Part shown: positions 21,703 through 31,463 of the stretch, piece by piece | Position numbering within the stretch: the first letter of the stretch is position 1 | How the letters are laid out: each line of letters begins with the position of its first letter | NCBI RefSeq assembly: GCF_932274485.2 | Contig: NC_065882.2 | Coordinates: forward strand, 68,795,431-68,859,430 | From: Patella vulgata | Taxonomy: Eukaryota; Mollusca; Gastropoda; Patellidae | DNA: 64,000 nucleotides | Direction of reading: 5' to 3' | Made by a program: the position numbers and the translations under genes | The notes under the pieces: generated by a model | Databases searched by the model: none | Seen by the model: the letters and a program-made list of their open reading frames with translations, nothing else | What the model was told of the DNA's origin: nothing

Positions 21703-23249
21703 CATTGTTACCAACTAAATACTGTTTTGTATTAATGGCGATCCAATGCAGTGTTTGATTCGGATAGTTTTGGTCAATTCTGCAGACTATCAAACCAAAC
21801 ATACGTATGTTAGTCTCGAAATAACCCCTCAAAAGTGTGGACGACGTATTAAATGTTGACCCCGTCAAACGACAATTTTAACACAGATACCGAACGTTGA
21901 TTCGTAGTTTTTGCCTTTCTGCTCCAGTTCATCAGTCTTGATCAAGTTTTACCTATATACTGCTGCTAATGTTTGTTAATCGCTATGGCTTTAAACCTAT
22001 AGTCTATTGACGAGATAAAAGCTGATCTAGTCATGTTTTATGACTAGCTAATGGATTACTATATCTCCAAGCTAATTACATGGTCGCTGATTAATGGAAC
22101 ACGTGCAAAACTCTTTTTTGAAAAACCTAATTAACTTCCTTGTTGACTTGGTTATTTACATTATGTGACCAGGTGTCCATCAAAACCCATGGCAGACAAT
22201 CTTATTAATAATTTTAACTCCGTCAATGTTATTATAGGTGCGCTGTAGAATGAACTTCCCCACGGCTTCGTTGTTATGTCCTTATATTTCAATATATTAT
22301 CCCAAATAATTTAGTAGCGAACAAAGCATCAAACTACATGTAGATGGACTGATCATGATCGGCAACCTTCGACCCCCTACAGCAATTACCCATGGCCGTT
22401 GTTATCTTTGACTTTAACATATAGAAACTGACCTTCATCCATTTTGGCTGAACCTAAAGATGTCAATTTTGAAATCATGTGGCTGTAGCCAATTCTTGTA
22501 TTGATACTGACAAGGACACTACTATGTATGTAGATTTCAATCAGAGACAACAATTTCGGCCATGACAACAAGTAAATAAAGTTAAGAAAGACGTTTATGT
22601 AAAATTTTCATATCTTTTTAATTTATATCTCACCATTTTATGGTTTTATGTCTTCAACAAATAATAACTTTAACAAATATATTTTACAAAAAGATTACAA
22701 ATATACAAACGATACAATATAACATTGACACGTAGTAACAAAATGAATTTTCTTTAAAGTGAAATGACATGAAGCCATTCATTCAACCACTAAATATAAT
22801 CTATTTCCATATACTCTAATTATAATAATATCTCTCACTCTTCACACAAGTTTCACTTATACCATAGAGTCTACACTCACACAAATGAGTCACAAATGAA
22901 ACCTAAGTCCAAATATGAATGTTTTTTGGAATAAATCGGTGATTTGTACACAATTGAGTTAAGTAATCCAACACGAATATTTGTTAGTTACTGTAACAAA
23001 ACTCGAACATTGAGCATGTAATGTCGGAGACGTTGTCGGAGGCGCAACAGCCGGGACAGGTAGTTAGGTAAAGTTCAATTGCATCAATTGTTCACTTGGT
23101 TCATGTTACGTTGACGTTCCTTCACAAGCGTCACCCGACCTCCTTGTCGACTAGTGTGTTTTTAAACATTGAAAACTGTACATATAAGCAGTTTCTGAAA
23201 AATACAAATAATAAAAAACATGAATACATTTTCATAACTATATAAATAC
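21703..23249. other. AT-rich DNA downstream of Id
   Basis: No gene recognised. A GC-richer patch at 23020-23150 (GTCGGAGACGTTGTCGG, CACAAGCGTCACCCGACC) may be regulatory. Confidence 0.4.
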
Positions 23250-23541
23250 TCTTTATAATATGAAGGGGATTTATTTTGTAACTGTATCTTTCATTTACTC
23301 TGATAAAGTGAACTGTTTACGAAACCCGACGTGCACCTGTGCTGACTGTATAACACCGCTCCCATACCATGGAGGCGCCAGTCTGTCGCCGATATGGTCT
23401 GCCAACAATTTGAGGTATTCTAATTTGTCCAGCTGCAAGCTAATAGCTTCAAGCTAAAATTCACACAACTTCTAAATGAAATATTGAAAAATACTAACCT
23501 GTTTTTGTTCGTTAGCACATATATTTTTGAAGTAATTTCTT
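23250..23541 (-). other. Id: Id 3' UTR and candidate poly(A) signal
   Basis: Downstream of the TAA (23544-23542) the first AATAAA on the minus strand is at 23275-23270, which predicts a 3' UTR of about 290 nt ending near 23250. No other gene-like feature is seen in it apart from the GGCGCC element. A longer 3' UTR cannot be excluded. Confidence 0.45.
23374..23388 (+). promoter_or_regulatory. BMP-response element variant in the Id 3' region
   Basis: GGCGCC-AGTCT-GTCG lies about 160 bp past the Id stop codon, probably inside the 3' UTR. It differs by only the last base from the 15-mers at 35901 and 37924. It fits the published Drosophila activating consensus GGCGCCA-N4-GNCV, and its spacer contains a complete GTCT. 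Confidence 0.6.
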
Positions 23542-24215
23542 TTACTTTGATGGTGGTCTTAATTCTGCTTCTTCCATTTCAATATCACGTACACAGTTGA
23601 AATTCTGAAAGACAAAAAATGGAGAACATTTAGTAAATAGTTATTATTAACCTTGGTTGTTTACGAACATAGATGACATTTTTAGAAACTGATGCGAGAT
23701 TGCCCTGGGCTGTACAAGAAATCAAAAATAGCTATGTTTATTAATCTTTTGAAGATAACTATGAAAATAAAACCAGAAGCTGGGTATCCTACATAAGAAT
23801 AAGAGATACATTATCCAAGAAAAATCGCTGTGAATGTTACTATTCTACAGTACTGAAAGCTGGTTGTAGGCAAACATAAAATCAATACATGAATGAAACC
23901 TACCTCTTTGAGAAGGGAGTTCGACGCAGGTTTCTCCGATAATGGCGTCCGGCTTATGGCACTGATCTGAGGGAAACCAGATTTTGTTGGGTGAAATTCT
24001 AGTGCCAATTCCAAATCCAGAATGTAATCAATCACATGTTGTAAAAGGTCCTTTTTAGATATTTTCTGTCCATGATTCACTGTGGGCACTAAATCCTTCA
24101 ATTTGTGAAAGCAAGCCGTCATTTCGGCTCCATCGTCGAATTTTCCTTTGGTTATTTTTAATTCCTTGATACCGAAGTCGGTGGATGGGACACGGGTTTC
24201 AACAACAGCCTTCAT
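23542..24215 (-). CDS. Id: Id (inhibitor of DNA binding) HLH protein, two exons
   Basis: Id proteins are nuclear HLH factors that lack a basic DNA-binding region. They sequester E-proteins and so block bHLH-driven differentiation. Exon 1 is 24215-23904 (104 codons), the intron 23903-23605 (GTAGGT donor, TTTCAG acceptor, phase 0), exon 2 is 23604-23542 (20 codons plus TAA), giving 124 residues. The HLH spans about residues 31-72: helix 1 holds FHKLKDLVP, a short loop follows, and helix 2 holds LLQHVIDYILDLELALE, close to vertebrate Id2. No basic stretch precedes it (GKFDDGAE). A later SRTPL resembles the RTPL segment after the HLH in vertebrate Id2/Id3. The start is the ATG at 24215: its MKA opening matches vertebrate Id2 and Id3, A lies at -3, and the in-frame extension upstream begins only at a TTG. 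An intron after the HLH is also the vertebrate Id layout. The arthropod counterpart is extramacrochaetae. Confidence 0.95.
23605..23903 (-). other. Id: Id intron 1
   Basis: This 299-bp intron has a donor GAG|GTAGGT at 23904/23903 and an acceptor TTTTTTGTCTTTCAG ending at 23605. The frame is closed by stops if read through, and splicing restores a short C-terminal tail ending PPSK. It lies after the HLH-coding part, in phase 0. The splice sites are inferred by eye, with no transcript evidence. Confidence 0.85.
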
Positions 24216-24248
24216 TTTCGGTTGAGTGATGTAGGTAAGTAAATCCAA

Positions 24249-24343
24249 GTGACTTGAGTAAAACTAGTAGATTGCGATAGATGAGCTCGGTTCGACTGAG
24301 AAGGTGGATATGACTTCAATAATTGCTCACTGGCCTTATATAC
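24249..24343 (-). promoter_or_regulatory. Id: Id core promoter and 5' UTR
   Basis: On the minus strand TATATAAG lies at 24342-24335. Thirty-one bases downstream of its first T is an initiator-like TCATATCC with the A at 24311, the predicted transcription start. A second initiator-like CTCAGTC lies near 24297. The resulting 5' UTR is about 96 nt up to the ATG at 24215 and has no upstream ATG. A TATA promoter with a short leader suits an immediate-early, signal-responsive gene. Confidence 0.75.
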
Positions 24344-24389
24344 GAATCTGACTGTGTGCACAAGCATTCACACGTAACAATATCCAGAA

Positions 24390-24545
24390 TAGGCCCCGCC
24401 TACTCATTACATATTGCGAGAGACACAGTTCAATCGATATGTCAAAGCCGGGACGTCTTAGCCAATCAGCAAGTTTGTTGTTATTAGTTTGGGTCTTTAG
24501 TCCCGCCCTTAAAGACTATCAGTTAATCTCTCACAACCACAAAAT
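24390..24545 (-). promoter_or_regulatory. Id: Id proximal promoter: GC boxes, CCAAT box, Runt-like site
   Basis: Upstream of the TATA box are two GC/KLF-type boxes (CCCCGCC near 24394, CCCGCCC near 24502), a CCAAT box within GCCAATCAG at 24461-24469, and an AACCACA (Runt-type) site near 24535. These are visible sequence matches. Use in vivo is inference from position. Confidence 0.5.
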
Positions 24546-24736
24546 AAACACTCGCGGCTATTGGAGTTATTTTACGATTACTTTACCATTGAATAGGGTA
24601 TATCGTAAAAGTTAAGAATATCGCGCAATTTCAATAAGGTTTATTTTTTTAGAATGGCTTCAGTGAGATGGACGATAAAACGACAGTCACCTCAGTCCTC
24701 AAAAAATTTTCACATGACATTTTCTATCATATTTTG

Positions 24737-24742
24737 CACGTG
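24737..24742. promoter_or_regulatory. E-box CACGTG in Id upstream region
   Basis: A palindromic CACGTG about 430 bp upstream of the predicted Id start and 40 bp from the BMP element. Candidate bHLH-zip or HES-type site; single match, function inferred. Confidence 0.35.
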
Positions 24743-24783
24743 ATAACTCGGTGTGAACCACTACAATCAAGAACACCGTTGGT

Positions 24784-24813
24784 AGACGGGTTGGCGCCGT
24801 AGTTGTGACGTCA
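24784..24813 (-). promoter_or_regulatory. BMP-response element (GGCGCC-N5-GTCT) next to a palindromic CRE
   Basis: On the minus strand GGCGCC (24798-24793), five bases AACCC, then GTCT (24787-24784) form an exact bipartite Smad1/5-Smad4 element. Eight bases away on the other side lies the full palindromic CRE TGACGTCA at 24806-24813. The unit is about 475-500 bp upstream of the predicted Id start. GC-box plus Smad elements of this spacing drive BMP induction of vertebrate Id genes. Here function is inferred from sequence and position. Confidence 0.75.
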
Positions 24814-24842
24814 CCCATTCAACACTGTGTGTATATCCTCTC

Positions 24843-25041
24843 AAGCCGGCGCCGGCTTGGCGGTCGCTAGCGTTACCGATCTGTCAATCAAACAAAACTT
24901 CAAAGAAGCCGCCCTCCACTCTCTGATAAATTGCATTAAAATTCGTCACCTTCGGCCCTTGGTTACTACTCACTTGCACACCTGCGAATTTGCATATATT
25001 CATGTGTGTTTGGAGTGTTTTGCTTTAGAAGGACTGGCGCC
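24843..25041. promoter_or_regulatory. Two further GGCGCC palindromes upstream of Id
   Basis: GCCGGCGCCGGC at 24846-24855 contains GGCGCC (24848-24853), and TGGCGCCA at 25035-25042 contains another (25036-25041). The second, read on the minus strand, is GGCGCC-AGTCC-TTCT, one base from the full bipartite element. With the exact copy at 24793 this makes three GGCGCC cores within 250 bp in AT-rich DNA. They are likely Smad1/5 half-sites, but neither has a perfect GTCT partner. Confidence 0.45.
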
Positions 25042-25428
25042 AGGCGAATTCGAAAGATTAACGAAAATAAATAAGTGTCTCGAATGGTTTTGTAGTCGAG
25101 ATGGTGACGAGATCATGTTTTGCAGGGAGTTTCGGTATTTTGCACCAAACAACCATAACATCTGTGGCGACAATCTAAATGTTCTACAATATTTTCTCAT
25201 CAAGGTCCATCAGTATCTTTACCGGTGGGCAGACTAACTAAGGTGCATCCAAACACTTAAAAAGAAACTTGAAAAGGGTTTAGTCACGATTCTTCTCAAT
25301 AATTTCTAAATTAAAACTTTTGAAAATAGCAATTCACGAATAGTCAATAATATTTAAACTGAAAATTATCAAATTTTCCAAATTAATGAAAATGTTTAAT
25401 CTAGTTTTTATTTCTTAAGGAAAACATT

Positions 25429-26968
25429 TTAGGAAAAGTACATTGGTAGATTCAGTCGTATAATTTCACACGGTTTGGGCGACAAGGTGACACTGCATTG
25501 AGTAATACTCTTCACCATTTGACCCGTCAGTATATACAGGTGGTCTCTCTTCAGCAATCTTAACTCACACTTAAAAATAGCGTGTTGAAAACACTTCCTC
25601 AAACAGTCACACTCGTTCCGTGAAATTACTTTAGTAGTGCTTAGTAAAAACAACTCGTTGACTATCGGTGATAATAGAATTTTGTCGAGGTGTTAATGAT
25701 TTTAATTTAATTAGCTTTCCTCGCGAGGAAACCACGTCTCTGAAAAGGTACTAGTCGGACGGTTCGACGCTATTAACTTTTTGTATTCAATCAGCTCTAT
25801 CCAAGTTGCCACTAATGATTGTCTGGCGTGTAACGTTGAAGTCATTGAGATGTTTTGGTTTAAATGCAGATTTCTAGAATAAACAGACACGTCGGATAAC
25901 TAGCATTGTTATGGCTATACCATGGGTGTCATTTGTCTGAAAGTCGATGCTTATGTCTTTCAAATAATCAAAAATCCTCGACAAGACCGCTCGGATGTCT
26001 CCTTGAAGGTGTGATTCCACAAAAACAAATTGTTTTTTCTCTATCTTTCGAGGAGCTAACATGAATTCAAGGCAGTTCTCTTAAGTAGTTGTCATATTAT
26101 CCATGAATTTAATTTATTTTTAATGGGGTAATGGATTTCACATGAAGGTATGGTGACCACACTCGAAGTTGCATGCCATTTTATTAAATAAAATTTTAGC
26201 AGCTATGCGAGGTCGTTTAGTTTTTGGCACCATCTTTGAGATAAATTTAATCGCCGCGTCTTTCTTTGGCATAAGTTGGTAATCCAGCCATGGTGTTTTG
26301 CAGACTTCTGACTGTTTTCAATTCTGGTGTCTGATTGATGCCACAATATGTTCCTGTTTAACAAGTTGATTATCTCTCAGATACAGCCTGTTTTTCTTCA
26401 AGATAATATGTCGGCACCATGTTTCTACAATATTGCAGCTGTTGAACCGTGATAAAATTGGCGACGCAAGTCTGCCTCCTTGAAATGAATATTGCCTATC
26501 ATGTGTTGTATATAAATTTTGCACCATAAGTTCTGATAACTTAGTCTGTCTTTAATTTTAAGCTGATAAACTACATTTGTTGCACATAAAATTCCACGAG
26601 TATATTCTGACACCCCTTGATGAGCGAATTAGAAGGTTCATAAAGGTACGTCTGTGATTTAAGATATTCTAACTAGCAGAAAAAACACTTGTTGTTAATC
26701 TTTCTCCTCCTTGGCTGCGCGTCATACAAGATGGAAAATCTGTTACATCCATTATTTTATTTTTTAAGCTCAGTTTTAGTAACACACCTTATTTTGTCTG
26801 GAATTGGATGGAAAAAAATCCTGCCACAATTTTTGGCGCATTATCCCGATCTTTGAACACGTGTTTCTGTTTCACAAAACAACATATGCCACGAGCATGG
26901 CCGACATGATGCACCCCTATATTAGACATTTCACCAAGTTTACTAACTAGCCCAGGTGTGGTGGACAT
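25429..26968 (-). pseudogene. Unassigned coding-like segments on the minus strand
   Basis: Several frames in a row look coding in composition: ATG at 26968 to stop at 26789 (59 residues, with GVHHVGHARGICCFVKQKHV); 26613-26425 (62 residues, TRGILCATNVVYQLKIKDR); 26527-26138, one frame with a single internal stop, later part KTKRPRIAAKILFNKM; ATG at 26062 to 25874 (62 residues, VESHLQGDIRAVLSRIFDYL); and 25653-25429. I recognise no family. They may be exons of one gene, or a decayed gene, since frames change and stops intervene. Treated as a possible pseudogene. Confidence 0.3.
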
Positions 26969-27718
26969 TTTGTTCGTTCGTCCATCTGTTCTTTATGAAC
27001 AAAGAGGCAGCTGAGAGAAACTTCATCCGCCCTTTCCCACACTGATTAAGAGCCCATCGCCATATTTAGAGACCGAAAGATACTCGAAAACTTTGGCCAG
27101 AAAAGTTTTCAAGAAGTTGACCAGCATGCTACAATACTTCTCCATTTTGGATATATTAATACGTTCACTTTTAGGCCCAAAGGTGTATAATTCCACAGTT
27201 GTTTGCTACGAGTCGCGTGCCGAAGTGTGCATAAAAGATAAGACGCGTGCGCTTTGTATTCAGAAACGCTGGGAGGTGGGACTTAATGACATTCAGCCAT
27301 TGTTGACGATGATAACCTCATTACACTCAGTAAACAGCGGCGCGTGCTAGAAGGGATTTCCCCATTATTCACCAATCAGATTATGCCACGTCACACAAAG
27401 ATAACCCATCAAGCTCTAAAAATAACTTTTACATTTTTTACTCAGTAACTTTTATACTGGAGTCAACCGAGTTCTAAGACTGACAGAGAAGTTTGTGCAT
27501 CAAGTACCTACTGTATCCCACGGTACCTGTGCGAATTAAGAATATTATAACAACCGAGATGTCGTTTTCTGATATGACCGTTAAAATACATTTATGACGG
27601 ATCTATAACTGATTAATTAAGAACTTATGCGAATTCTAATTTTAATGGTACAATTTGAGTGAAGAATATAATATAAATAGAGTGGCATTCACATTAAAAT
27701 AATTTACATAACCACTCG

Positions 27719-28115
27719 TTAAACAGACATTATGCAAGAGCTAAATCTACCTATTGCATGTCTTTCTTGGGCCTTAAATGTTATATAAACTATTAATTAA
27801 ACATTTATTAACATGACAAGACCATAACCAACGTTAGATACCACCGAATGGCTCCGATTTTAACAGCTTAGAACGGTACGATCATTTAATGATTTTATTT
27901 AAAAAATGATGAAGCGGGACCAAGCCTCGATCAACCAGTACGGTGGTTCCAATCAATGCACACATCTTGTCGAAATTGCAAATATTGATAACTTCGCTCA
28001 GAATAAAGTAATTTGAATGAAATTTTCAATATATTCATTTTGCATTATCTGCTTTTGAACTATTATAGCAATACTGACCAGCTCTTTATCTAAATCGTAC
28101 ATAATCCTTCTTTAA
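27719..28115 (+). mobile_element. TTAA-flanked MITE, copy 3
   Basis: TTAA at 27719-27722 and 28112-28115. The middle is diverged and shares GGCTCCGATTTTAA-type sequence with copy 6, which suggests a subfamily. Confidence 0.75.
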
Positions 28116-30071
28116 CACAGATAACACTTTTCGAGGGAACGCAACTGTACCGAACCCGTTTTGTTATGAAGTACTAACGCCAGCTCTTTTAACTGACAGG
28201 GTACGTTATTCCTTGCAAAACAGGCGAACCGCTCTATGTGCCATTCTAACTTTCCGGTCAACAATGATAAGCTGAAATATTCAGTTAAAAATTTAATGAC
28301 AAAAAGTTATGGAAAAATTAAAGTAATGCCATATTATATATTGTTATTGGATTTATCTCTCGCCATCTGGTTTGTAATACTTGAGAATGGTGGTAAAGAT
28401 GGATTCCAAAGATAATATGTTAATCTGTGACATGTTGTTCTATCAATTTGGTCAACAAGAAAACATGTAGCACTTCCGACATGAAGTGGTCTCCTACATG
28501 TCCATGTAATTGGTGCCCGAGGGGCTTCCCACGTTAACCAGTTAACGTCTCTGAGAATTTATATGTATCTTATTAATCTATGAAGCAAAATACATTGGAT
28601 TACATAAAAAAAACATACAAGTTTATGTGCACACGTGAATAAAAAACTACACAGAAAACAAAAACTCATAAATTATCTATATAGAAACAGAAAGATGGGG
28701 TTCGAATAACATAAATGATTGGTGTACAATAGCTGCTAAGAATTTTTGATAGTTCCACCCTTTGCTCAGCATCAAAATGTTAGATTGTTTGGAATCATTA
28801 AATTCATTTTGAAAGACGGCCCCTTATATAAAATTAGCCTAAAACGTTCCACTATCTTCTGGAATATATCTGTGTAAATGGCTTACACAACAGCATAGTT
28901 ACTAAGTTAATAAATCTGAAAATTTGTCAGATACGTATTCTATAATTACAGACTGACCGTGAGTCATTCTATGAATTTGGTTCCCCCCAATCGTCGCTTC
29001 AGCCCAGCCCTATCCCCACTTCCATTACTACCACCTCTGAGGTTTTAGTGGGGGTAGTAATGGGTGGAGCTTTGTTGGAAAGCTTAGATTTAGATATTTT
29101 ATACATGTTCAACTTCTTCTTCTAAGCCACCGTTTGGAGTTCAACTAAATGTGATAGGCATCTTGCTTGGGTGGTACTGGAGAACGGAGGAAAATAGATA
29201 TTTCCTCAAAGAAAAATTATTCACCTATTGATAGCCCTTGTTTTTCCCACCCGAAATGTATACACCTTCATGAAAACAGTTTGACACAGTGTTATTAAAA
29301 AACACTGATCTGAAAACTATTCAGATCGATCAATGTTAAAGGAAGTTATGGCCATCTAAAGTTCTCGTTACTTTTTATTGATTTGATGCCGCCATCTTGT
29401 TCTCTCTAATGTCAGCTGGCGGTTGAACCATGTTTCTTCGAGCTCAAGACCTTAACCTAAGAATACTTTCAGTTCTTGTTTCTGTTTATTTCAATACAAA
29501 AAAAATCATCATTGGCTGCCTGGCGCACCGAAGCTTTATAAATGTAACTCTTTTTATCAGTTATTAGAACTATAGCATCAATCACAACGCATTTCAATAT
29601 CTGATGCCATTTTTTCGCAAAACGTGCAACTGGCGTTTATAATTGCATAAAAGCCACCTGATCCCAGTTGGATCTCGTAACTGATAATTTCTTTACTCTA
29701 ACTTTTCGCGACATTGTTGTCATTCACGTGGCTTGATGTTATTTAATAACTAAAAATCACTCGTGTATTATTTTTACAATAGAGCTGTTACAATTGACAG
29801 ATACAACAACAATAAGGTTATTTGTTAAATGGTTCAAAAGATCCAGGCAAATCGTTCACATATCTCTAATTAAATAAGCTAAAGAGATACACACACAGGT
29901 TCGACACCATTAACGTTCTTGATACGAAGATATACAATTTCGTGTTCTTTGTCGTTCGTGAAACATTAGATCGGTTCAATTTATTTATTCAACATACGAT
30001 CTACATGTGGTGTTCGTTTCAGCCTATCATGTTTATAATTGCTTATCTTTGACGGCTTTTGTTCCTTATAA
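28116..30071. other. Intergenic DNA
   Basis: No gene seen apart from the hairpin near 29020. Confidence 0.45.
29012..29058. repeat. Short perfect hairpin
   Basis: CCATTACTACC (29020s) and GGTAGTAATGG (29040s) form an 11-bp perfect stem extended imperfectly by CCCCACT/AGTGGGG. No terminator or RNA family is recognised. Confidence 0.5.
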
Positions 30072-30240
30072 TGACGTGAGCAAACACGTGCAATATTGCT
30101 ACGTAATGAACACGTGCGTTTGCAAGTTGTGACGTAATAAAGAACCTGTTTGTGTCGACATGAGAAACTAAAGATAATTTATGTCACAAATCGCCTCTCT
30201 GTCTATAAAATAAGAAGGCCTTTGATGACTTACTACAAAG
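30072..30240 (+). promoter_or_regulatory. bZIP/E-box cluster with a TATA box (promoter-like)
   Basis: Within 66 bases lie TGACGTGA (30072-30079), CACGTG (30085-30090), TACGTAAT (30100-30107), CACGTG (30111-30116) and TGACGTAA (30130-30137). A TATAAAA follows at 30204-30210, predicting a start near 30235. No convincing coding frame follows, so this may be a noncoding-RNA promoter, a first exon of something outside my reach, or an enhancer. Confidence 0.35.
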
Positions 30241-30629
30241 AGTTTTTAAGACACAACATTCGAGATGTTTTAGATACATGACAAACTTCCACAGCGGGAA
30301 TGAACAACTGTTTATATATTAAGACAAGGTTGAAGATGTGCTTTGCAATACTTCGAATTACTGTAATTTATATCACAACCGGCGAAAAATCTTTTGCATA
30401 AGAGCATTTATGAATTTGAAGATATGAAATTGGATAACCTCGGATTTTTAAAAATCAATAAATAAAATTTAAGAAATATCTACATTCCCGATATAGCCTT
30501 TACTCAAAGATTTCACTGACTGTTTTCTGAGATCTGTCAAAAAAAGCTACTTAACAGATAATAATAATAAATGATATCCAATTGTTTGATTTAGAAAGTA
30601 CAGCAAGAAGAATGTATTTGCTCAAATTA

Positions 30630-30770
30630 GAATGAAATGGTATTAACGTCCAAACGTCATATACATGTAATTTGCTAGTGGGGAATTCAAACTGCCGGTG
30701 GTTCTTTTAAGTGCACACAAACGTATACACGGGACCTGGGTTTTTCGTATCACCCAGATGAGTACTGTCA
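30630..30770 (-). mobile_element. SINE family A fragment, diverged
   Basis: AATGAAATGGTATTAACGTCC, then GCACACAAACGTATACACGG and GACCTGGGTTTTTCGTATC follow the family A order on the minus strand. Confidence 0.55.
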
Positions 30771-31059
30771 TTATAACTAAGTGAAAAGATATAGTGGCGT
30801 CCTAGAAGCGTAAAGCTGATCAAACTATTTCTTCTCCAAGATGTCTATTATGTAAATACATGTATATCTGTGTTAGGGACCGTGTGTGAATATTCTTTTG
30901 AAGACTCAAGACTCACCCTTCATCTCTACAGAGATAAATGTTCACTGAATCCAGTTTGCATTTTGTTAAAGAATGAATCAAACTTTAAAATTACCTAGTG
31001 CTTAAAATATTATTATATTGTACATTTTCGCCGAAAAGGCTTTATTGAAATTTGCATAT

Positions 31060-31463
31060 TTAAACATACATTATGCAAGAGCTAAATCGGCCTATTGTAG
31101 GTCTTTCTTTAGTCCTGAAATGTTATATAAACTATTACTTAGACATTAATTAACGTATCCAGACCATAATCAACTCTCGATGTCAACGCTGGCCTGCGAT
31201 ATTTGTTGGATTATGATGCGATTTGCTGCATAACTTTCCTTCACGATTTAACGATTAAATGGATATCGAGACTATGATTTTTGTCCTACCAACTTTAGTA
31301 ATAATGACCGATGCGATGCGGAACTTTCGTTTTCTTATTTCTCGGTTCATAGTGGATCAATTTGACTGAAATTTTCAACAAATTGCCTTTACATTATCTA
31401 GTTTTTAACTATTATAGTGAGAACTGCCAACTCGTTATTGAATCTCCCATAATGTATTTTTTT
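31060..31463 (+). mobile_element. MITE of the TTAA family, copy 4
   Basis: The left TTAA (31060-31063) and ACATACATTATGCAAGAGC are intact; the right end CATAATGTATTTTTTTATAA has lost the TTAA. It is closely similar to copies 2 and 5. Confidence 0.75.

Noticed and set aside
24216-24248. N-terminal extension of Id starting at 24248
   Set aside because: That frame begins with TTG; the ATG at 24215 gives the conserved MKA start.
24827-25237. 136-residue plus-strand frame upstream of Id
   Set aside because: Opens with GTG, overlaps GGCGCC regulatory words, shows no domain; more likely the non-coding Id upstream region.
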